Positions 1 through 10,123 are shown, counted from the stretch's first letter. The stretch is DNA of 64,000 nt from Clostridia bacterium (GCA_009929525.1 SAAH01000007.1:1-64000), one strand, 5' to 3'. Translations and numbers: made by a program. The notes: generated by a model from the sequence alone, not told the origin.

Positions 1-121
1 GTTCATTTTCCAGGGAGGAAATCATCTGGCTCATGGCAGGCTGTGTATAGCCAAGCAGTTCAGCCGCTTTGGTGAAACTTCCTAATTCAACAACTTTTTG
101 CAGTGCAATATATCGATTCAT
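1..121 (-). CDS. LysR-family regulator, N-terminal HTH fragment cut by window edge
   Basis: Reverse complement from ATG at 121 reads MNRYIALQKVVELGSFTKAAELLGYTQPAMSQMISSLENE, a LysR HTH. Confidence 0.8.
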   Translation of the reverse strand, partial: MNRYIALQKVVELGSFTKAAELLGYTQPAMSQMISSLENE

Positions 122-228
122 TCTCAAATAACCTTTCTGCATAATAACATCACAAACATTTATTGTACTTATTTCAGAAATTATTGTATATTAAATAGCA
201 AGTAATTACAAGAGAGGAACACAGGAAA

Positions 229-937
229 TGAGTATCAGAAAAGCAGAAATTTTAATGACAAGCGTTTCGTTGGCATGGTAGGTGGTGTGAATCACACAAC
301 GGCATCAACAGCAGGGTTTTTAACCAGCACGACTGTTGTTATTGTTCCGATTCTGGAAAGTATACGTAAACGAGCCATGCCGCAAAAATCTGTTGTTTTA
401 TGTATTGGTCTTGCGATTGTAGGTTTATTTTTGCTGACCACAAAAGGAGAGATTACAGCAGATAAAGGAGCATGGCTTTGCTTAATGGGAGCGTTTTTCT
501 ATGCGATTTATATTATTGTTTTGGATCATATAGCAAAGGAAGAAGATACATTATTGATCAGCATCATCCAATTAGGTGTGGCTTCCCTGTATGGTACGGT
601 GTGTATGTTCCTTTTTGAAACACCTGCATTACCGGATACACCGTTGCAGTGGGGCGCTATTCTTTGCCTGGGATTAATCTGCAGTGCCTATGGATTTGTG
701 GTACAGCCGATTGCTCAGAAATATGTATCGCCAGAAAAGATTGGATTGATATTTTCATTAGAACCAGTATTTTCAGCAATCCTGTCTTACATATTTTTAC
801 ATGAAATATTGGAAATACAGGAATATGCAGGAGCTTTATTGATTTTTGCAGCAGTAGTTTTATCTGAAATCCTAAAAGGTACGTCAAAACAAATTGTAAG
901 TGAAGGAGGCAGCATATCATGTCATTTGAAAAGGTAA
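229..937 (+). pseudogene. EamA/DMT-family transporter with internal deletion and frame change
   Basis: ATG at 229 encodes MSIRKAEILMTSVSLAW then stop; the rest (GGVNHTTASTAGFLTSTTVVIVPILE...) continues in another frame from about 275; the segment between TM1 and TM3 is missing. Confidence 0.7.
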
Positions 938-1398
938 AAAGTTATTTTGAGGATTTAGGGTTGGAAAGTAAGGTCAAGAGGCTGAGCGAATCTAGTGCTA
1001 CGGTGGAAGAAGCGGCAAAAGCCATCGGTTGTGAGCCTAAGCAGATTGCGAAGACGATGTCGTTTTTGTTAGAGGAAACCCCTATCTTGATTGTTACCGC
1101 CGGAGATGCAAAAATTGATAACAGCAAATACAAACAATACTTTCATAAGAAGGCAAAAATGATATCTTCAGACCAGGTGGAAGATCTGGTGGGACACGCT
1201 CCGGGCGGTGTTTGTCCTTTTGCTGTTCATCCAGAGGTTGAAGTCTACCTTGATATTTCATTGAAACGATTTGAAAAGGTGTATCCGGCAGCGGGAGACG
1301 GACACAGTGCAGTAGAACTGACATTAGAAGAACTGGAAAAATATTCCGGAGCAAAAGCGTGGATTGACAGTAGTAAAGACTGGTATGTCAATAGTTAA
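919..1398 (+). CDS. YbaK/EbsC-family aminoacyl-tRNA deacylase-like protein
   Basis: Whole-protein similarity by eye (AKTMSFLLEETPILIVTAGDAKIDN, GHAPGGVCPFAV). Confidence 0.85.
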   Translation: MSFEKVKSYFEDLGLESKVKRLSESSATVEEAAKAIGCEPKQIAKTMSFLLEETPILIVTAGDAKIDNSKYKQYFHKKAKMISSDQVEDLVGHAPGGVCPFAVHPEVEVYLDISLKRFEKVYPAAGDGHSAVELTLEELEKYSGAKAWIDSSKDWYVNS

Positions 1399-1414
1399 GG
1401 AGGACATGAATCAT

Positions 1415-2194
1415 ATGAATATCAAACAATATGTGGTAGATGCATTTACAGACAAGGTGTTTAGCGGGAATCCGGCGGCAGTATGCGTGATGGAAGAGTG
1501 GCTGCCGGATGAGCAGATCATGAATATTACAAGAGAAAATAATCTTTCAGAAACGGCATTTGCAGTGAAAGAAAATGATGTATACAAGCTTCGCTGGTTC
1601 ACGCCGGGAGGTGAAATCGATCTTTGTGGTCATGCAACGCTTGCCACAGCGTATGTGATTACCAGATTTATTGAGCCGGAAGTGACAGAGGTAAAATTCG
1701 ATACTCTTAGCGGAACATTGACGGTTACCAGGAAGGAAGATTTGTTTGAAATGGATTTCCCGGCCTATGAACTGAAATCAGTAGAGGTGACAGAAGAGAT
1801 GATCGAGGCGATTGGTGCCAAGCCATCAGAAGCATATATGGGAAGGGATTTATTGTGCGTGATGGATTCTGAGGAAACAGTAAGGCAATTAAATCCAGAT
1901 CAGACTAAGCTGATGACGTTGGATGGACTGTTGCTGCAGGTGACTGCAAGAGGAGAAGAATTTGACTGTGTATCCCGTTCCTTTGCCCCAAAGTGCAATA
2001 TTGCAGAAGATCCAGTGTGTGGTTCGGGCCATTGTCATATCCTTCCGTTTTGGGCAGACAGACTTAAAAAGACTGAATTAATAGCGTATCAGGCATCTAA
2101 AAGGGGTGGGATTTTATATGGAAAATTGGATGGTGACCGGGTATTTATTAGCGGCAAGGCGGCATTGTATGCAGATTCAGTGATTCATGTATGA
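1415..2194 (+). CDS. PhzF-family isomerase
   Basis: MNIKQYVVDAFTDKVFSGNPAAVCVMEEWLPD, DLCGHATLATAYV, EDPVCGSGHCH motifs; RBS aaggagg. Confidence 0.9.
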   Translation: MNIKQYVVDAFTDKVFSGNPAAVCVMEEWLPDEQIMNITRENNLSETAFAVKENDVYKLRWFTPGGEIDLCGHATLATAYVITRFIEPEVTEVKFDTLSGTLTVTRKEDLFEMDFPAYELKSVEVTEEMIEAIGAKPSEAYMGRDLLCVMDSEETVRQLNPDQTKLMTLDGLLLQVTARGEEFDCVSRSFAPKCNIAEDPVCGSGHCHILPFWADRLKKTELIAYQASKRGGILYGKLDGDRVFISGKAALYADSVIHV

Positions 2195-2376
2195 TGATTT
2201 GAAAGGAATATACTAACACTTACAGTAGAAGGAGAGTTGTAAAGATGACGGAAAAAGAAGCAAGAGTCCACTATCAAGCCACATTTCTATAATCTTTGAG
2301 TCATCAGGGCCAGGTACTCTGAAGTACAAATTAACATAGTGAAATTTATGGCATTTTTCGCGTAATCAATCTATTA

Positions 2377-2431
2377 TTCGTTGTATAAAATGTGAAATAT
2401 AACTTTTTTTCGTTGTATTTAATGTGATAGA
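2377..2431 (+). repeat. Direct repeat ttcgttgtatWWaatgtgaWa, two copies with 32-bp period
   Basis: ttcgttgtataaaatgtgaaata (2377-2399) and ttcgttgtatttaatgtgataga (2409-2431). Confidence 0.7.
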
Positions 2432-2494
2432 CATAATATACTAAGCGTAGCATAGAGATATGAACAACATCGATGTTCACTTTAGGAGGTAACT

Positions 2495-3792
2495 ATGTAC
2501 CGAAACGCGATAGAACAGTTATATCAATGGAAAGAAAAAAACGTCGTAAGCCTTTGATTATCGAAGGAGCACGACAGGTAGGAAAAACATGGCTGATGAA
2601 GGAATTCGGAGATCAGGCTTATGAGAACATCGTATATATTAATTTTGATTCGAATTCCAGAATGGATGAGCTTTTTGCCAGTGATCTGGATACAAAACGT
2701 CTGGTGCTGGGGTTGGAGCTTTATGTCGGACATAAGATTCAGGCGGAGAATACACTACTGATTTTTGATGAGGTACAAGAGGTTCCGCGTGCATTGACGT
2801 CACTTAAATATTTTTACGAAAATGCACCTGAGTATCATATTATATGTGTGGGCTCTCTTTTAGGAATTGCTCTCCATCAAGGAACTTCGTTTCCGGTAGG
2901 AAAGGTGGAATTTTTAAACCTTTATCCACTATCGTTTCCCGAGTTTCTGTGTGCTGTAGGATATGACCGGTTCGCAAAGCTTTTGGAGAAGCGCGATTAT
3001 GAAATGATTACTTCGTTCAAACAAACATATATTGATGCGTTGAAGCAGTATTATTTCGTCGGCGGCATGCCAGAGGCTGTGCAGAGTTTCGCAGAAGATA
3101 AGGATTTTAACGAGGTTCGAAATATCCAAAAAAGAATTTTAACAGCGTATGAACAGGATTTTTCCAAACATGCACCAAATGAGATTGTGCCCAAGCTTCG
3201 TATGGTTTGGAACAGTATTCCCTCACAGCTGGCGAAGGAGAATAAGAAGTTCGTGTATGGTCTGGTTCGTGCAGGTGGACGGGCGAAGGACTATGAAACT
3301 GCGATTATGTGGCTCAGTGATTGCGGGCTGATTCATAAAGTAAGCCGAGTGAATGGGGCGGGACTTCCATTAAAGGCCGATGAAGAATTGAAGGCATTTA
3401 AACTGTTCATGGTAGATGTGGGATTATTAGGTTGTATGACAGGACTTCGTCAGCAAACTCTTTTAGATGGGAACGCTCTTTTTGTGGAATTTAAAGGTGC
3501 ACTTACAGAACAGTATGTATGCCAACAGTTAAAGACATTGGATGATTTAAATATATATTATTACACTAATGACAGAGGTTCCTGTGAAGTGGAGTTTGTC
3601 ATCGATGATGGCGGAAATGTAATTCCAGTCGAGGTAAAAGCTGAAACAAATTTGAAAGCTAAAAGTCTGCGTACCTATACGGAGAAATATAATCCTGAGT
3701 ATGCTATTAGAACATCCATGTCTGATTATAAGAAAGAAGAATGGTTGCTAAATCTTCCTTTATATGCGATCGAGAATATACGTAACATGTAA
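2495..3792 (+). CDS. AAA ATPase with DUF4143-like C-terminus; N-terminus in a different frame (see findings)
   Basis: IIEGARQVGKTWLMKEFG Walker A and C-terminal VIPVEVKAETNLKAKSL; RBS aggaggt plus ATG at 2495 encodes MYRNAIEQLYQWKEK, then a -1 change at A AAA AAC (2536-2542). Confidence 0.8.
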
Positions 3793-4060
3793 AGTGTGGA
3801 AAATGTTTTTATAAGAGATTTCTGCAACTATTTATATTTATCATTAACTAGGGAATAACCACCCACATTCGCTCCCCCTATTTAATATGAAAGAAAAGCG
3901 GCCAACCCAAATACGGTTGATTGCTACATATTAGCAGTTTACCATTTGCTGTGAGATATCAGTCAGCTGTGAATCAGTTACTAATCAGTTATCAGATCAT
4001 CTAATAGCTATATGCCAGCGACTTTGAACCGTCATCTGTCATCTCCGTTACCAATAAACA

Positions 4061-4244
4061 GCCAGAGATTTTGCGGACGGCAGGTTTACAAACAATTTGA
4101 GAGCGTTTAGAGGATCTTACAAGATCGGCGCCCTAGCAAGCACTTAGCGAAGAGCCCACTGGCGATGAGCTTAGTGCGGGTTGGGCGAAAGCTCGGAAGT
4201 CCTCTGCTCTCGTTTGTAAACCTGCCGTCCGCAAAATCACTGGC
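4061..4244 (+). repeat. 184-bp long-hairpin element, copy 1 (possible structured ncRNA)
   Basis: gccagagattttgcggacggcaggtttacaaac(aattt)gagagc pairs with gctctcgtttgtaaacctgccgtccgcaaaatcactggc; internal stems agagga/tcctct and cgccc/gggcg. Confidence 0.85.
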
Positions 4245-4452
4245 GTCCACAAAATCACTATCATCCCCAAGAATCCACCCCATATATAACTTCACCTTGC
4301 CTGCCATTTCCAAATGTGATAAAATGTGACTGTTTAGTCAAGCATATCATTTCTAACGATTGATGCAGCGAAGACTGAAACATTCCACATAATAAAACAC
4401 TATCATGTAATCATTCACAAAAACAAATGATATAGAAAAGAGGACATAGATT

Positions 4453-5550
4453 ATGAAATTAGGTATCGTAGGACTTCCTAACGTAGGAAAAAGCACCCTG
4501 TTCAATTCTCTGACAAAGGCAGGAGCTGAATCAGCGAATTATCCTTTCTGTACGATCGATCCAAACGTTGGTATCGTGCCGGTTCCGGATGAGAGACTGA
4601 AACTTCTGGGGGATTTTTATAAGTCAAAGAAAGTTACACCAGCAGTTATTGAGTTTGTAGATATCGCAGGTCTGGTAAAAGGAGCTTCAAAAGGTGAAGG
4701 CCTTGGCAACCAGTTTCTTGCGAACATCAGAGAAGTAGATGCGATCGTTCACGTAGTACGCTGCTTTGAGGATTCCAATGTTATCCATGTGGATGGAAAT
4801 ATCAACCCGGTAAGAGACATTGAGACGATCAATCTGGAACTCATCTTCTCAGATTTGGAGATTCTTGAAAGAAGAATTGCAAAGACAACAAAAACAGCAA
4901 GAATGGATAAGTCAGCAGCAAAAGAACTGGCACTTCAAAACAGGATCAAAGCACATCTGGAGGACGGCAAACCAGCAAGTACACTGGAGCTGGAAGATGA
5001 TGATGAAAAATTATTCATGGCAGAATATAATCTGCTGACAGATAAACCAGTGATCTTTGCAGCCAATGTATCTGAGGATGATCTGGCAGATGAAGGTGCG
5101 GGAAATGAACATGTTCAGGCAGTTCGTGAACTTGCGAAAGAGCAGAACAGTGGTGTATTTGTTATCTGTGCCCAGATCGAGCAGGAGATTGCAGAGCTTG
5201 ATGATGATGAGAAAAAGATGTTCCTTGAGGATCTGGGAATCGAGGAGTCAGGACTTGAGAAACTGATCAAGGCAAGCTATGATATTCTCGGTCTTATGAG
5301 TTTCCTTACATCAGGTGAGGATGAGACCAGAGCCTGGACGATCAAAGTGGGAACGAAAGCACCTCAGGCAGCAGGAAAGATCCATACAGATTTTGAGCGT
5401 GGATTTATCAAAGCAGAAGTGGTGAATTACAAAGATCTTTTAGATTGTGGTTCTTACGCAGGAGCTCGCGAAAAAGGTTTGGTTCGTATGGAAGGAAAAG
5501 AATATGTAGTAAAAGACGGAGATGTGATTTTATTCCGTTTCAATGTATAA
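4453..5550 (+). CDS. ychF: Redox-regulated ATPase YchF
   Basis: [40 protein letters not shown]. Confidence 0.97.
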   Translation: MKLGIVGLPNVGKSTLFNSLTKAGAESANYPFCTIDPNVGIVPVPDERLKLLGDFYKSKKVTPAVIEFVDIAGLVKGASKGEGLGNQFLANIREVDAIVHVVRCFEDSNVIHVDGNINPVRDIETINLELIFSDLEILERRIAKTTKTARMDKSAAKELALQNRIKAHLEDGKPASTLELEDDDEKLFMAEYNLLTDKPVIFAANVSEDDLADEGAGNEHVQAVRELAKEQNSGVFVICAQIEQEIAELDDDEKKMFLEDLGIEESGLEKLIKASYDILGLMSFLTSGEDETRAWTIKVGTKAPQAAGKIHTDFERGFIKAEVVNYKDLLDCGSYAGAREKGLVRMEGKEYVVKDGDVILFRFNV

Positions 5551-5689
5551 ATGATCCAGATTTGGGATTACACACCACTGCTGATTTTATGAAGTGGGAT
5601 GTAATCCCAATGTAACAAATATTTAAGAAATACCCTTGACACAACATATTGTGGTGTATACAAAATTAAATAGGATAACTTGTGCTTTT

Positions 5690-5720
5690 GAGAAATGCGA
5701 CTGCATTTCTCATTTTTTTT
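5690..5720 (+). terminator. Intrinsic terminator upstream of mraZ
   Basis: GAGAAATGC-GACT-GCATTTCTC-ATTTTTTTT. Confidence 0.9.
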
Positions 5721-5734
5721 GCCAAAATTTACAC

Positions 5735-5763
5735 TTGTATTCTGGGGGTATTTGGTTTAGAAT
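5735..5763 (+). promoter_or_regulatory. Putative SigA promoter of the dcw cluster
   Basis: TTGTAT - 17 nt - TAGAAT. Confidence 0.55.
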
Positions 5764-5773
5764 AAACACATAA

Positions 5774-5797
5774 GTGGTAGAAAGTGGAGAAAAGTGG
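5774..5797 (+). promoter_or_regulatory. MraZ operator: three GTGG direct repeats at exact 10-bp period
   Basis: gtggtagaaa gtggagaaaa gtggttt (5774, 5784, 5794), just downstream of the putative promoter and upstream of mraZ. Confidence 0.8.
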
Positions 5798-5921
5798 TTT
5801 CAAAGGGAGGAAGTGTGGCAGCTCAATCCCCTAGAACCCGAGAAACAGAAGGTTGGGGAGAGCCGACTGTTTTGGCAAGCAGGATGTAATATCCTGGAGT
5901 ATTCCAAAGAGGGTAAGTTCT

Positions 5922-6353
5922 ATGTTCATGGGAGAGTTCAGTCATACAATTGACGCTAAGGGAAGATTAATCATACCGTCCAGGTTTCGCGAGGCTTTGG
6001 GAGAAAGCTTCGTGCTTACTAAGGGTTTGGACGGCTGCCTTTCTATATACCCAATGGAAGAATGGAATATCTTTGAGAAGAAACTGGAAGCTTTGCCACT
6101 TACTAACAAAAATGCAAGAAAATTTTCGCGTTTCTTCGTTGCGGGAGCTACGCCGTGTGAACTGGATCGGCAGGGGAGAATCCTTGTACCGGCAACGTTA
6201 CGGGAGTTTGCAGGTCTGGAAAAAGACGTGGTACTTACTGGAAATCTAAACCGTATTGAGGTTTGGAGCAAAGCGAAGTGGAGTGAAAATAACGACTACG
6301 ATGATATGGATGCCATTGCAGAAGGAATGCAGGAAATGGGAATCGTCATCTAG
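5922..6353 (+). CDS. mraZ: Transcriptional regulator MraZ
   Basis: MFMGEFSHTIDAKGRLIIPSRFREALGESFVLTKGLDGCLSIYP. Confidence 0.96.
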   Translation: MFMGEFSHTIDAKGRLIIPSRFREALGESFVLTKGLDGCLSIYPMEEWNIFEKKLEALPLTNKNARKFSRFFVAGATPCELDRQGRILVPATLREFAGLEKDVVLTGNLNRIEVWSKAKWSENNDYDDMDAIAEGMQEMGIVI

Positions 6354-6377
6354 CAATCATGCAGCAAGGAGCGGTTT

Positions 6378-7325
6378 ATGGAATTTAAGCACAAATCCGT
6401 ACTACTTAATGAGACGATTGACAATCTGAATGTGAAGCCGGACGGTATCTATGTTGACGGAACATTGGGAGGGGCAGGACATGCCTCACAAATATGCAAA
6501 TTATTATCTGCCACGGGGAGATTAATAGGAATAGACCAGGATGATGCTGCGATAGCAGCTGCCAGTGAACGTCTGCGGGAGTATAAGAATCAGACGACTA
6601 TCATTCGCAGCAACTACTGCAGCATGGTCCCGGAATTAATGAAAAGGGGAATTACCTCTGTAGATGGAATTGTACTGGACTTGGGAGTGTCCTCGTATCA
6701 ATTGGATAATGCAGAGCGTGGATTCACGTACCGGGAGGACGTACCTCTTGATATGCGTATGGACCAGAGACAGGAACGTACAGCAGAAACAATCGTAAAT
6801 ACTTATAGTGAGAGTGACCTGTATCGGATCATCCGAGATTATGGGGAAGACAAATTTGCAAAGAATATAGCAAAACATATTTGTCTGGCGAGAGCGGAAG
6901 CTCCGATCCATACGACCGGTGAACTGACAGAGATCATAAAGCGAGCGATCCCGATGAAGATCAGGGCGACAGGCGGACATCCTGCAAAGAAAACATTTCA
7001 GGCGATCCGTATCGAACTGAATCAGGAGTTGGATGTGCTTCGCGATTCTTTGGACGGAATGATAGATTTACTGAATGACGGCGGAAGGATATGTATCATA
7101 ACATTTCATTCCCTTGAAGATCGGATTGTAAAAACTATCTTCAGGAGAAATGAGAATCCCTGTACCTGCCCAAGCAATTTTCCTGTATGTGTATGCGGGA
7201 ATGTATCAAAAGGAAAGGTTATTACAAGAAAACCAATCCTTCCATCTGAAGAAGAATTAACCGGAAACAGCCGTTCACAAAGTGCAAAACTCAGGGTGTT
7301 TGAGAGAAGGATTTCCGGGGTTTAA
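6378..7325 (+). CDS. rsmH: 16S rRNA (cytosine1402-N4)-methyltransferase
   Basis: [37 protein letters not shown]; position after mraZ. Confidence 0.97.
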   Translation: MEFKHKSVLLNETIDNLNVKPDGIYVDGTLGGAGHASQICKLLSATGRLIGIDQDDAAIAAASERLREYKNQTTIIRSNYCSMVPELMKRGITSVDGIVLDLGVSSYQLDNAERGFTYREDVPLDMRMDQRQERTAETIVNTYSESDLYRIIRDYGEDKFAKNIAKHICLARAEAPIHTTGELTEIIKRAIPMKIRATGGHPAKKTFQAIRIELNQELDVLRDSLDGMIDLLNDGGRICIITFHSLEDRIVKTIFRRNENPCTCPSNFPVCVCGNVSKGKVITRKPILPSEEELTGNSRSQSAKLRVFERRISGV

Positions 7326-7340
7326 AGGAGAAATGCAAAA

Positions 7341-7826
7341 ATGGCCAGAAATGATAGAAGAAGGGTAAATTCAAGAGCGGATCAATACGAGCGGTATATT
7401 TATGAGGGAAATACCGTTAGAAAAATTCAGGCCATACCACAGGAAGTGCCGGAGAGAAGACCGGTCAGCCGTACTGCCTCAAAGAATCGGGCAAAAGCAA
7501 GAAGGATGAGCAGAGGATACGTTATGTTCCTTGCACTGATTTCCACAGCAGCCTTATTCATGTGTGTACGGTACCTACAGTTAAAATCGGTAATTACTAC
7601 ACAGACAAAAGAAATCGCAGTCATAGAGTCGGATCTCAGCCAGCTAAAAGCTGATAATGACGCACTTTACAACAGTGTTCTTGCATCTGTGGATTTGGAA
7701 TATATAAAAGAAGTTGCCATGGATCAGCTGGGCATGGACTATCCGGGAGAGGATCAGATATATCAGTTTGATACCGCCGGAAACAGCTATGTACGCCAGT
7801 ATCGCAATATACCAGGTACAGAATAG
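7341..7826 (+). CDS. ftsL: FtsL/DivIC-like division protein
   Basis: Single TM helix followed by short coiled coil; position between rsmH and PBP. Confidence 0.7.
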   Translation: MARNDRRRVNSRADQYERYIYEGNTVRKIQAIPQEVPERRPVSRTASKNRAKARRMSRGYVMFLALISTAALFMCVRYLQLKSVITTQTKEIAVIESDLSQLKADNDALYNSVLASVDLEYIKEVAMDQLGMDYPGEDQIYQFDTAGNSYVRQYRNIPGTE

Positions 7827-7840
7827 AAATAGGTGATTAT

Positions 7841-10123
7841 GTGCAAAGAAAAAAAACAAAGAAACCCAATCCATTATTAACAAGAAAAATAAATGGCAGG
7901 ATGAGAAGAAAGCTGGTATGGCTGTTTGGAATAGTCGTACTGGCTTTAGTCGGTTTAAGCATCCGTATCACATACATTAATGCCAGTGAAGGAATAAAAT
8001 ATTCCCAGCAGGTACTCAGTCAGTCCCAGCAAAGATATGACAGCAGGGTGATCCCATTTAAGCGGGGAGACATCAAAGACAGAAACGGTGCTGTACTTGC
8101 AACCAGCGAGAAAGTCTATAAAGTAATCCTTGACTGCAAGGTTGTGAATTCGGACGAGGATTATATAGAGCCGACCGTTAAAGCAATGGTGGATATCCTG
8201 GGGCTTGATGAAGAACTGATCCGCAGTAAACTCACAGATGAGGAAACTGAGGCAAGTCAATATCAGATCATGAAGACGAATGTTTCCATCACGGAGAAAA
8301 AAGAATTTGAAGAGTATGAAGATCCCGAAAATAAAGAAGAAATGTCAGAAGAAGAACAGGATGAGCGGGATAATGTGAAAGGTGTGTGGTTTGAGGAAGA
8401 TTATCTTAGAACCTATCCTTTGGGTTCTACAGCCAGTGACCTGATTGGATTTACGTATACAGGAAATACTGCAGATTGGGGAATCGAGGGATACTACTCA
8501 AGTACTCTGAATGGTGTAAATGGCCGCCAGTATGGATATTTTAATTCTGATGCGGATGTGGAACAGACGATCATTGAGGCTGAAGATGGAAACAGCGTAA
8601 TATCAACGGTCGACGTAAATATTCAGCAGGTAGTAGAAAAATACATCCAGAAATTTATGGATGGAATGTCAGAAGGACCGTCACAAACTGGTGGGGCAAA
8701 GAATGTAGGTGTGATCGTTGCCAATCCGAATAATGGTGAAATCCTTGCGATGGCAAGCAATGATCCTTACGATCTGAATGATCCAAGAAATCTGACATCG
8801 TTCTATACACAGGAAGAAATCGATGCGATGGATGAGGCATCGATGCTGGATGCACTCAATGGAATCTGGAAGAACTATTGTATCAGTGATACTTTTGAGC
8901 CGGGATCTACAGTAAAGCCATTAACGGTGGGAGCCGCACTTGAATCAAATGCCATTTCCCCAGATGCGGAATATTACTGTGATGGCTACCAGATGTTTGG
9001 TGATACCAGGATACGATGCTCCATTTATCCGGGAGCCCATGGGCAGGAGACGGTGTCCGATCTGATCAAGAATTCCTGTAATGATGGATTGATGCAGATT
9101 GCAGAATCGATGGGAGCAGAAGATTTCCTGAGATATCAGGAAATATTTAATTTTGGCTCGACGACGGGCATAGATCTCCCAGGTGAGGCAACTGGTATCA
9201 TCCATACAGTGGATGAGCTTGGAAGCCGCAGTACAGAGCTTGCAACATCTTCCTTTGGACAGGGCTATACCTGTACGATGATTCAGGAAGTAGCAGCTAT
9301 CTCATCGGTTATCAATGGCGGTTATTATTACCAGCCTCAGGTTGTGAGCAAAGTCCTTGATGAAAATGGAAATGTCATTAAGAATGAAGAACCTGTGTTG
9401 ATGAAGCAGACAATATCTACGGATGTATCGTCATTGATCCGTGAATATATGGGAACCGTTATGGAAAAAGGCGGTACCGGAAATGCAGCAAAGGTTGATG
9501 GTTACAGCATGGGCGGAAAAACCGGAACTGCTCAGAAGATTCCGAGAGCAGATAAGAAATATCTGGTTTCTTTCGTAGGATTTGCACCTCTGGATGATCC
9601 ACAGGTGGTGATCTACGTAGTAGTAGATGAGCCAAATGCTGAATATCAGGCGGACAGCAAGTATGCACAGTATATTGCAAAACAGGTAATGAAAGAAATA
9701 CTGCCATATCTGAATATCTTCCCTGATCAGGAACTTACAGGTTCAGAAAATGGACAAATGACAGTATTGGAAAATACGATCGAAGAGCGGGCGGCAGCAG
9801 TAAGCCAGGCTCGTGCAGCAGGACTTACTGCTGTAGAAAACGGAACAGATACAGGGACGACAGACTCAGCGGATGCAGGTTCATCAGGTGCAGAAGGTAC
9901 AGATGCAGAAGGTACAGATGCATCTGCGGGGGATACGCAGGAAGGTGACGGGACATCTTCCACGGATACAGGCAGTACATCTTCTGGTGAAACAATAAAA
10001 GAAGGAACAGATGATCTTAATGTACCGGAGCCTCCTGTAGATGAAGAAGATACAGATCTTAATAATAAGCAGGAAACAGATGGGATCACAAACGAAGAAG
10101 CCGGTATGGAAGCCGGGAATTGA
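7841..10123 (+). CDS. Penicillin-binding protein (class B), low-complexity acidic C-terminal tail
   Basis: STVKPLTV, SCN, KTGTAQKI motifs; tail TGTTDSADAGSSGAEGTDAEGTDAS. Confidence 0.93.
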   Translation: MQRKKTKKPNPLLTRKINGRMRRKLVWLFGIVVLALVGLSIRITYINASEGIKYSQQVLSQSQQRYDSRVIPFKRGDIKDRNGAVLATSEKVYKVILDCKVVNSDEDYIEPTVKAMVDILGLDEELIRSKLTDEETEASQYQIMKTNVSITEKKEFEEYEDPENKEEMSEEEQDERDNVKGVWFEEDYLRTYPLGSTASDLIGFTYTGNTADWGIEGYYSSTLNGVNGRQYGYFNSDADVEQTIIEAEDGNSVISTVDVNIQQVVEKYIQKFMDGMSEGPSQTGGAKNVGVIVANPNNGEILAMASNDPYDLNDPRNLTSFYTQEEIDAMDEASMLDALNGIWKNYCISDTFEPGSTVKPLTVGAALESNAISPDAEYYCDGYQMFGDTRIRCSIYPGAHGQETVSDLIKNSCNDGLMQIAESMGAEDFLRYQEIFNFGSTTGIDLPGEATGIIHTVDELGSRSTELATSSFGQGYTCTMIQEVAAISSVINGGYYYQPQVVSKVLDENGNVIKNEEPVLMKQTISTDVSSLIREYMGTVMEKGGTGNAAKVDGYSMGGKTGTAQKIPRADKKYLVSFVGFAPLDDPQVVIYVVVDEPNAEYQADSKYAQYIAKQVMKEILPYLNIFPDQELTGSENGQMTVLENTIEERAAAVSQARAAGLTAVENGTDTGTTDSADAGSSGAEGTDAEGTDASAGDTQEGDGTSSTDTGSTSSGETIKEGTDDLNVPEPPVDEEDTDLNNKQETDGITNEEAGMEAGN
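9891..9920 (+). repeat. Tandem 15-nt repeat in PBP tail
   Basis: gcagaaggtacagat x2, followed by gca. Confidence 0.7.

Noticed and set aside
4107-4313. 68-aa minus-strand ORF between DUF4143 gene and ychF
   Set aside because: Lies across the palindromic element; no RBS and no protein-like sequence
5561-5615. Inverted repeat ttgggattaca...tgtaatcccaa after ychF considered as an intrinsic terminator
   Set aside because: Long loop and no T tract; not strong enough to call
9727-10089. 120-aa antisense ORF inside the PBP tail
   Set aside because: Mirror of the low-complexity sense sequence (S/V/P-rich); no RBS, no domain; composition artefact
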